The position numbers and the translations under genes are program-made. DNA of 11,062 bases, taken from contig CALCEF010000282.1 in the NCBI GenBank assembly GCA_937901365.1, positions 1 to 11,062 on the forward strand, in the 5' to 3' direction. Shown one piece after another: positions 6,199-11,062 of this stretch. Position 1 is the stretch's first letter. Every line of letters begins with the position of its first letter. Below the pieces are notes generated by a model that saw only the letters and a program-made list of their open reading frames with translations, did not search any database and was not told where the DNA came from. The DNA comes from an uncultured euryarchaeote. Its GTDB lineage: Archaea; Thermoplasmatota; Poseidoniia; Poseidoniales; Thalassarchaeaceae.

Positions 6199-7824
6199 AT
6201 GCCGATGGTCATCGACCCGATTGCGGAAATCGAGTGCGAGGCGATTGTGCGGGCAATTGACGTCTCCCCAGATGGAAAATGGATCGCATGGGGAGGCGAT
6301 GATGGAGTCATTCGAATCTTAGATGTGACTGAACAGCCGACGAAGTTGGAACCATTCAATGTCGAGGATTCGGTGACACACCTCCGAATTGCAAGCGGTG
6401 GCGTGATTGTTGTCGGTACACACACGAGTGATCTGCACGGACACGAACGACTCGGTGGCCATAGATGGACGCATGCACTCGGTGGAGGTTCTGATCACCT
6501 CAGTTTGTCAGGTGATGGCACGATTATCGGTTGTATAGACGGTGGTCGACATCTGCATATGGTTACCGAAAATGGCATCAAGAGAGGGAGATTTTCTGCT
6601 GGAGAATTGGTGAGTATTTCTGTAGCAACCGACGGAACTGGTGTCGCGGTCGCAGATGATGAAGGGCATGTTCACGTTCTCGACTCAAACGGTAACAAGC
6701 GATGGACCCGAGAACCCGAATCAGAGAGTGGTGAGACGGTTTCAGCCATGTGTTTCCTACACGATGGTTCCCTGCTACTCTGTAGAGAGGTGCTTGGAAT
6801 CACACCTTCGGAAATTTCTCAAATTGCCCTTGAACGTTGGTCTTCGACAGGGGAAAAGATGTCTTCAGAAGAAATCAATTCACGCAGTATGTGCATTATT
6901 CCAGATGGAATGGGCGCTCTTTCAGGGCTGTTTGATGGTACGGTATTGAGGATTGATGATGATTTAACATCCACCGAAATTTGGAAATCAATGTACACCA
7001 TCAATGACATTCGAAGGCATGGAGAAGATCTTCTCATCGCCTCTTGGTTCTACCTTCATCGAATCGATTCTGAGGGCGAAGAGGTTTGGAGGTGTGAGCA
7101 CACTGGATTGGTACAATCGATTATTGGATCTAAAGATGGAGCGCGAATCGCATTGAGTGGAGATAATCAAAACGATTACACGCGCGAAAATCGAATTCTA
7201 TGGATTGACCCTGATGCAACCCCATATGCTTTGTCTGAGGACTCTGATATCGACGAGGATTTGCTTGAATTCGTCGACGGAGCAGAACTCAAAGCACCAA
7301 CGGCTGCTCCCGATGAGGATCTTTATGCCGACGACGGAGGAGACTTGGCAGCACTTTTGACCGAGGAGGAGCAGAAACAACTGAGTTCAGGAACTGCAAC
7401 AGTGGATGATTCAGAATTGTTTGCGATGCTAGATGATGAAATTGAACAACTTGCACAATTTCAAGAAGAAGACACAGACATCATGGCTGGATTGTCGGAT
7501 GAAGAATTTGTATCCCACATTCCACCGACAGCTGATGCTGGGATGGATGTCGTTGTCAATGCTGCAGACGATGGAACCGCTGTTGTACTGCTAGATGGTT
7601 CAGCCACGTCTCCTGGAAGTCAAGGCATAGAGCAGTGGATTTGGAGAGATGGTCATTCAAAGCAAATTGGAGATACCGCGATGGTCAATGTCCGATTGCC
7701 CATTGGAAACCACACATTTACGCTCACTGTCAGCGATCCTGCAAGAGAGAGTAGTACGGATACGATTACTGTACAAGTACTCGGCGAAACTCGTGAAGAC
7801 ACCTATGACTTGCTCGATGATTAA
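6199..7824 (+). CDS. Beta-propeller / acidic linker / PKD-domain protein
   Basis: A 541-residue protein of unknown function. Residues about 12-340 contain roughly seven WD40/PQQ-like blade units, with DG-turn motifs such as VSPDGKWIAWGGDDG (22-36), VATDGTGVAVADDEG and ASWFYLHRIDSEGEEVW. Residues 346-437 form a very acidic linker (32 Asp/Glu of 92, two Lys/Arg) containing three copies of a short helix-like motif (starting at 382, 406 and 427). Residues about 442-528 form a PKD-type immunoglobulin fold (PPTADAGMDVVV, LDGSATS, GNHTFTLTVSD), then an acidic tail. There is no signal peptide or membrane helix, so it appears cytoplasmic, which is unusual for a PKD protein. It is probably a scaffold; no enzymatic motif is visible. 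ATG 6199 has only a weak AGGA upstream, and ATG 6205 is possible. It starts 45 bases after the ThiI-like gene. Confidence 0.85.
   Translation: MPMVIDPIAEIECEAIVRAIDVSPDGKWIAWGGDDGVIRILDVTEQPTKLEPFNVEDSVTHLRIASGGVIVVGTHTSDLHGHERLGGHRWTHALGGGSDHLSLSGDGTIIGCIDGGRHLHMVTENGIKRGRFSAGELVSISVATDGTGVAVADDEGHVHVLDSNGNKRWTREPESESGETVSAMCFLHDGSLLLCREVLGITPSEISQIALERWSSTGEKMSSEEINSRSMCIIPDGMGALSGLFDGTVLRIDDDLTSTEIWKSMYTINDIRRHGEDLLIASWFYLHRIDSEGEEVWRCEHTGLVQSIIGSKDGARIALSGDNQNDYTRENRILWIDPDATPYALSEDSDIDEDLLEFVDGAELKAPTAAPDEDLYADDGGDLAALLTEEEQKQLSSGTATVDDSELFAMLDDEIEQLAQFQEEDTDIMAGLSDEEFVSHIPPTADAGMDVVVNAADDGTAVVLLDGSATSPGSQGIEQWIWRDGHSKQIGDTAMVNVRLPIGNHTFTLTVSDPARESSTDTITVQVLGETREDTYDLLDD
7342..7506 (+). 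repeat. Three copies of a short acidic motif in the propeller protein linker
   Basis: The encoded motif [DE]-[LI]-x-A-x-L-x-[DE]-E occurs at residues 382-390 (DLAALLTEE), 406-414 (ELFAMLDDE) and 427-435 (DIMAGLSDE), spaced 24 and 21 residues apart. A weaker possible fourth copy lies at 354-362. The repetition is at protein level; the DNA copies are diverged. The pattern suits a short amphipathic docking helix. Confidence 0.6.
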
Positions 7825-8480
7825 TCGAGAACCGTTGAGAAGAACTCTTCGACTCTGCGTATTTCAGGCATGCAAACCTCATGGAACATCGGGTATTGTT
7901 CAAAATCTACAGTCCATCCATTCTCTCGGAGGAACTCGACTGTACGCTCTCCAGATGAGAATGGAACCATATCATCACGGATTCCATGACAGACCAAAAT
8001 CGGAGTCTTCCGATTGGCTGGTGACGATGCTTCGATATGATTTTCGGGGAAAATGAGGTAACCCGATAAGCAGGCCATACCTGCAATTTGTTCTGGGAAT
8101 CGGCAACCGGTATAGAGGGACATCGCCCCACCTTGACTGAATCCGACAAGGACGATCCGATTGTATGGTATACCGCGAGCATGCTCTTGTTCAACCAATT
8201 CTGTGATGATTTCAGACGATTCTTGTGCTTCTAGAGGACACTCACGTTCACCATCAGATTCTCCGGCCAAATATCGAATATCGAACCATGATGGCATTCT
8301 CCATCCATTGTTCAGAGTCACCGGACGAACTGGAGCATTGGGGAACACCCAGCGCGTTCCAGGTCGAGAGATGATTCGCGGCATGTCAACGAAATCGTGC
8401 GCACTGGCACCTAGGCCATGCATCCAGATAATTGACGCATCGTGAGATGCAGTCGGTTCGACCACGATAGGGTCGCGCAC
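7821..8480 (-). CDS. Alpha/beta hydrolase, acyl-protein thioesterase / carboxylesterase family (LYPLA-like)
   Basis: A 219-residue serine esterase of the phospholipase/carboxylesterase family (LYPLA1, bacterial carboxylesterase II). Visible signatures are WMHGLGASAHD (19-29, oxyanion region), PNAPVRPVTLNNGWRMPSWFDI (47-68, near-identical to the family signature), the nucleophile elbow GFSQGG with S115, aspartate D169 in HGIRDDMVP, and histidine H200. The triad is therefore complete and the length normal. Natural substrates could be acyl esters or thioesters and cannot be decided here. No signal peptide is seen, so it is cytoplasmic. The start is a GTG at 8480, nine bases after the in-frame etfA stop; it is the first start available in this frame. 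The gene ends the mvaS-etfB-etfA run and converges on the propeller gene with a shared TTAA stop overlap (7821-7824). Confidence 0.92.
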   Translation of the reverse strand: MRDPIVVEPTASHDASIIWMHGLGASAHDFVDMPRIISRPGTRWVFPNAPVRPVTLNNGWRMPSWFDIRYLAGESDGERECPLEAQESSEIITELVEQEHARGIPYNRIVLVGFSQGGAMSLYTGCRFPEQIAGMACLSGYLIFPENHIEASSPANRKTPILVCHGIRDDMVPFSSGERTVEFLRENGWTVDFEQYPMFHEVCMPEIRRVEEFFSTVLD

Positions 8481-8489
8481 GTGATCATC

Positions 8490-9395
8490 TCAGAGATTTG
8501 AAAGAGCGTCTGCCAATGCTGGAAGAGCTTCTTCCCAAGTCGCGACGATTCCATAATCTGCAACACCGAAAATAGGTGCATCAGCATCTTTGTTGATGGC
8601 GACGATGTACTTTGATGAGCGCATGCCGGCCAAATGTTGGATGGCACCAGATATACCAACGGCGATGTACAGACTTGGATTGACTGTCTTACCGGTTTGT
8701 CCAACCTGCATACTGTGAGACATGCCCCATTCGTCGACCACTGCCCGAGAGGCGCCTACCGCTGCACCCAATTGATCGGCAATCGACTCAAGGTGGCTGA
8801 AATTCTCGATGCTACCCATGCCTCGTCCGCCAGAAATGATGACATCAGCATCAGATACATCCAATCGCTCGCTGGCTTTTGCGATGGCTTCCTTGACCGA
8901 TGTGGCCACATCTGCACTCTGATTGACGGTGTTCACAGCGGCGCTGCCGCCTCCATCAGCCGCAGGGAATGTGTTTGGTCGGAGCGTTAGAATCGTGTCA
9001 TCCGCCACCGTAATCGTTTCCATCGCCTTACCCGAATAAATCGGGCGAGTCACTGTGTTGCCTGAGATGTTGGTTACATCCTGTACCACTGCGACACCCT
9101 TGGCAGCAGCCATTCGCGATGCAATCTCACGGCCGTTTGCAGTGGATGCTGCAATGACTCTGCCTTCGGTTAGTGAACCCATGGCCGAAGCCCATGCTCC
9201 ACCATCAAAGGAAGCGAAGCAATCGCCCTCTACCGAGACTACCTTAGCGACGCCAGAAAGCGCGGCAGCCTCTGCGGCTCCAACTCCTCCTGCACACAGT
9301 ACGGTCGCATCTCCTCCAGCTGCACCAACCAATTGGGCCGTGACTGGATGTAGGCTATTTCCAGATGTTTCTGCTATGACTGTAACCATTTTCAT
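8490..9395 (-). CDS. etfA: Electron transfer flavoprotein subunit alpha
   Basis: FAD-carrying subunit of ETF, which collects electrons from acyl-CoA and related dehydrogenases. The 301-residue protein has the N-terminal alpha/beta domain (about 1-165, starting VTVIAET). The C-terminal FAD domain contains SGGRGMGS (188-195), [11 protein letters not shown] (214-224), [11 protein letters not shown] (230-240) and [16 protein letters not shown] (243-258), the last two being hallmark FAD-contact segments. Length is a little below the usual 310-320. It starts six bases after etfB, behind a GAGGGGG run; ATG 9395 and the in-frame ATG 9389 are both possible, the latter aligning slightly better with the family. 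No ETF:quinone oxidoreductase or acyl-CoA dehydrogenase is present in the window, so the partners are unknown. Confidence 0.95.
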   Translation of the reverse strand: MKMVTVIAETSGNSLHPVTAQLVGAAGGDATVLCAGGVGAAEAAALSGVAKVVSVEGDCFASFDGGAWASAMGSLTEGRVIAASTANGREIASRMAAAKGVAVVQDVTNISGNTVTRPIYSGKAMETITVADDTILTLRPNTFPAADGGGSAAVNTVNQSADVATSVKEAIAKASERLDVSDADVIISGGRGMGSIENFSHLESIADQLGAAVGASRAVVDEWGMSHSMQVGQTGKTVNPSLYIAVGISGAIQHLAGMRSSKYIVAINKDADAPIFGVADYGIVATWEEALPALADALSNL

Positions 9396-9401
9396 TCCCC
9401 C

Positions 9402-10154
9402 TCAAATCACCTTTGCTTCATCGCGCAATTTACTCACCACAGTGGGGACACTTTCCGCCCCCTCAAATTTCTGCCCAGCTGGTTTTTCAGCTGGTGGAGA
9501 TTGATTGTCCAGAGTGACTGATGCGGATCCAATATCAACACCCAAATCGGACACAGACATTGTTTCGATGGTCTTCTTTTTGGCCATCATAATTCCTTTG
9601 ACATTCGGTCGACGCAACTCTGTGCCCATTTTGTCAAAAGCGATTACACATGGAGCGGAAATGCTCACTCGCTCCATTCCAGTTGCACTGGGTCGAAGGG
9701 CGAGGAATCCCGAAGAATCTCCTGACAATTCGCTGACCATTGTGACGCAACCTGCGCCCATTTTCTCTGCTACACCTGGTCCGGTTGAACCGGCGTTGGA
9801 ATCTGCTGCTTGCTTACCGCAGAATACAACACTCGCTCCAGTCTTCTCGACAGCGGCAGCAAGAATTGTTGAGATTTGGTTTGAATCGAGTGACGAAAGG
9901 TCATCGACGACGATGTGCATGAGATCAGTCGCTCCAACTGCGGCAGCATCTGTAAGCATCTTCTTGGCACGCTCTGGACCACATGTGATGGCTGTAATCG
10001 AACCACCTTGAGCCAAAGCCGCCTCTAGTGCATACTCGTCGTATGGGCTCATCGACCACTTGTTCACCGCGCCTTCATCGACACGTCCACCACTGACGAT
10101 AATCTTCGCATTTGTATCTGGAACTTGTTTCAATAGAACTGCAATATCTGCCAT
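9402..10154 (-). CDS. etfB: Electron transfer flavoprotein subunit beta
   Basis: Nucleotide-binding partner of EtfA. The 250-residue protein opens with VLLKQVPDTNAKI (6-18), then NKWSMSPYDEYALEAAL (31-47). The phosphate-binding CGKQAADSNAGSTGPG (112-127) follows, and the family signature region runs from RPSATGMERVS to the AKKKTIE recognition loop (191-197) that contacts client dehydrogenases. The KQVPDT opening is typical of bacterial and FixA-like ETF beta subunits; whether this ETF bifurcates electrons cannot be judged here. ATG 10154 is preceded by GGTGAT six bases away, and that site lies in a hairpin (10161-10175). The gene follows mvaS by 72 bases on the same strand, and etfA starts six bases after its stop. 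Confidence 0.95.
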   Translation of the reverse strand: MADIAVLLKQVPDTNAKIIVSGGRVDEGAVNKWSMSPYDEYALEAALAQGGSITAITCGPERAKKMLTDAAAVGATDLMHIVVDDLSSLDSNQISTILAAAVEKTGASVVFCGKQAADSNAGSTGPGVAEKMGAGCVTMVSELSGDSSGFLALRPSATGMERVSISAPCVIAFDKMGTELRRPNVKGIMMAKKKTIETMSVSDLGVDIGSASVTLDNQSPPAEKPAGQKFEGAESVPTVVSKLRDEAKVI

Positions 10155-10160
10155 TCATTC

Positions 10161-10175
10161 ATCACCTACGGTGAT
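10161..10175 (-). promoter_or_regulatory. Hairpin enclosing the etfB ribosome-binding site
   Basis: The minus-strand RNA reads AUCACC-GUA-GGUGAU: six perfect pairs around a three-base loop. The 3' arm GGUGAU (10166-10161) is the ribosome-binding site of etfB, six bases before ATG 10154. The 5' arm has the same sequence as the conserved 16S rRNA 3'-end anti-Shine-Dalgarno, so it could compete with the ribosome for the site. The structure is seen in the sequence; regulation is inferred. Confidence 0.5.
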
Positions 10176-10226
10176 GCGCCACCGAAAGTCCCTCTAAGAA
10201 CGATTCGTCGGCAAATTCCTGAGTGA

Positions 10227-11062
10227 TTATTCCACCCAAGCGTAGGTTCTGGCGCCTTCTAGTTCGCCCTCTCCACCCTCGATTTCAACCAAGGCAAATT
10301 CGCCTCGTGGATTGAGAACACTGCCTTCATGAATGCCCTTGTGCAATTCCTCGTAGGTGATTTGGTCAATCGCCATACGTCCAGCCATTCTCTCAAACAG
10401 ATTCCAACTGGCGACGACTTCACGCCAGCGATCACTGACACTGCCTTCGAAGACTTTCGCTTTGGCTCCAGATCCATATCCACACAGACCGAATAGGCGA
10501 CCATCGAGTGGACTATCTGCCTCGTAATCGGATTCGAAGGTCGACATCATGGCTAGGAAAATCGAACCTGTGTACTGGTTGCCGATGAGTGAACTGGCTC
10601 GCTGACCCTTCTCGATTCTCTCAGCGTGGAAATCACGGTAAGCTTCGGTCTTGGAAATGCCTCGACGATATCCGTCCAGAGCTCTAGTGTGTTCAGCCTG
10701 TCCATCAGGGGTATCATCGAAATCGTCGATACTTGGTGGTAAGCCAATCTCTGCCTCGACATCGGCCCATGAAGCACTACCTCTGCGCTCGTACGCGAAG
10801 ACTGCTGGGAACATTCGCTTGGCTTGGAAAGCATAGGGGAGGTGCATGATAATGCGAGCCCAATCCTCTGTGAGTACTGTCTCTCCTTCGGGGTCCCATC
10901 GGCCATCGGCCTCGGCCTTGGCACGGAAATCACGGAAGGCTTCTTCCACTGCATCCTGGTAACATTGGTTGCTGAATTGTCCATCGAATACCGGTTCATC
11001 ACGATGAACTTGGACGCTGTCGACACCATGGCTGAAAATTCCAAGGCGGCGGACTGTAGATT
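10227..11062 (-). CDS. mvaS: Hydroxymethylglutaryl-CoA synthase, bacterial/eukaryotic type, 5' end cut by window edge
   Basis: The C-terminal 278 codons are present; the start, and with it the catalytic Cys region, lie beyond the right edge. HMG-CoA synthase condenses acetyl-CoA with acetoacetyl-CoA in the mevalonate pathway, needed for archaeal isoprenoid lipids. Matches to MvaS-type enzymes are EPVFDGQFSNQCYQDA (codons near 11000-10950), the catalytic histidine in MHLPYAFQAKRM (His codon 10842-10844), IGNQYTGSIFLAMMS and GYGSGAKAKVFEG, followed by the family C-terminal extension ending TYAWVE. This is the longer bacterial/eukaryotic (also haloarchaeal) form, not the roughly 350-residue form of most archaea. 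The frame is open to the window end; no internal start should be used. It is the first visible gene of the mvaS-etfB-etfA-esterase run. Confidence 0.94.
   Translation of the reverse strand, partial: STVRRLGIFSHGVDSVQVHRDEPVFDGQFSNQCYQDAVEEAFRDFRAKAEADGRWDPEGETVLTEDWARIIMHLPYAFQAKRMFPAVFAYERRGSASWADVEAEIGLPPSIDDFDDTPDGQAEHTRALDGYRRGISKTEAYRDFHAERIEKGQRASSLIGNQYTGSIFLAMMSTFESDYEADSPLDGRLFGLCGYGSGAKAKVFEGSVSDRWREVVASWNLFERMAGRMAIDQITYEELHKGIHEGSVLNPRGEFALVEIEGGEGELEGARTYAWVE

Noticed and set aside
9505..10011. Long open frame on the plus strand opposite etfB, and a similar one at 9055-9504 opposite etfA
   Set aside because: Both are antisense to well-supported ETF genes, lack recognisable domains, and are explained by the Ala/Gly-rich codon pattern of those genes.
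8490..10154. Electron-bifurcating ETF
   Set aside because: The KQVPDT start of EtfB is shared by non-bifurcating bacterial ETFs, and no partner dehydrogenase or quinone oxidoreductase is in the window, so the claim cannot be supported.
1..11062. CRISPR array, insertion sequence, prophage or defence island
   Set aside because: No regularly spaced repeats, transposase, integrase, terminal repeats or nuclease/toxin genes were seen; all long frames are housekeeping, metabolic or membrane genes.

Overview
The window looks like chromosomal DNA of an archaeon, most plausibly a marine Euryarchaeon of the Poseidoniales (Marine Group II) or a close Thermoplasmatota relative. The archaeal signs are a compact ribosomal protein L44e / S27e / aIF2-alpha / Nop10 / PAC2 operon and an L37e-purF pair, with GGUGA-type Shine-Dalgarno sites and TATA-like boxes. 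Several metabolic genes look bacterial: an E. coli-type PurF, an acyl-protein-thioesterase-like hydrolase, ETF beta/alpha, and the longer bacterial/eukaryotic-type HMG-CoA synthase. The lineage is an inference from this mixture, not from a database search. I saw no rRNA, tRNA, CRISPR array, insertion sequence or phage gene.

Layout. (1) 1-2005, minus strand: L44e, S27e, aIF2-alpha, Nop10 and the start of a PAC2-family protein (cut by the left edge), joined by stop/start overlaps or very short gaps, with one candidate promoter at about 2054. (2) 2150-3422, plus strand: two unrecognised multi-pass membrane proteins that overlap by 8 bases. (3) 3496-7824, plus strand: L37e, purF, a ThiI-like THUMP protein whose PP-loop is destroyed, and a large protein made of a beta-propeller, an acidic linker and a PKD domain. 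(4) 7821-11062, minus strand, transcribed mvaS > etfB > etfA > esterase. Its last gene converges on the propeller gene, and the two stop codons share a TTAA.

Functionally, region 1 and L37e serve translation, rRNA pseudouridylation (Nop10 in H/ACA RNPs) and possibly proteasome assembly. PurF commits PRPP to purine synthesis. The ThiI-like protein probably binds RNA but cannot be a normal 4-thiouridine synthetase. Region 4 combines the mevalonate entry step (isoprenoid lipids) with flavoprotein electron transfer and an esterase.

The most notable points are an L44e that has lost three of its four zinc-ligand cysteines while S27e, L37e and Nop10 keep theirs, the ThiI pseudoenzyme, three spaced copies of a short acidic helix motif in the propeller protein linker, the bacterial-type PurF and HMG-CoA synthase in an archaeal setting, and a hairpin that would mask the etfB ribosome-binding site.
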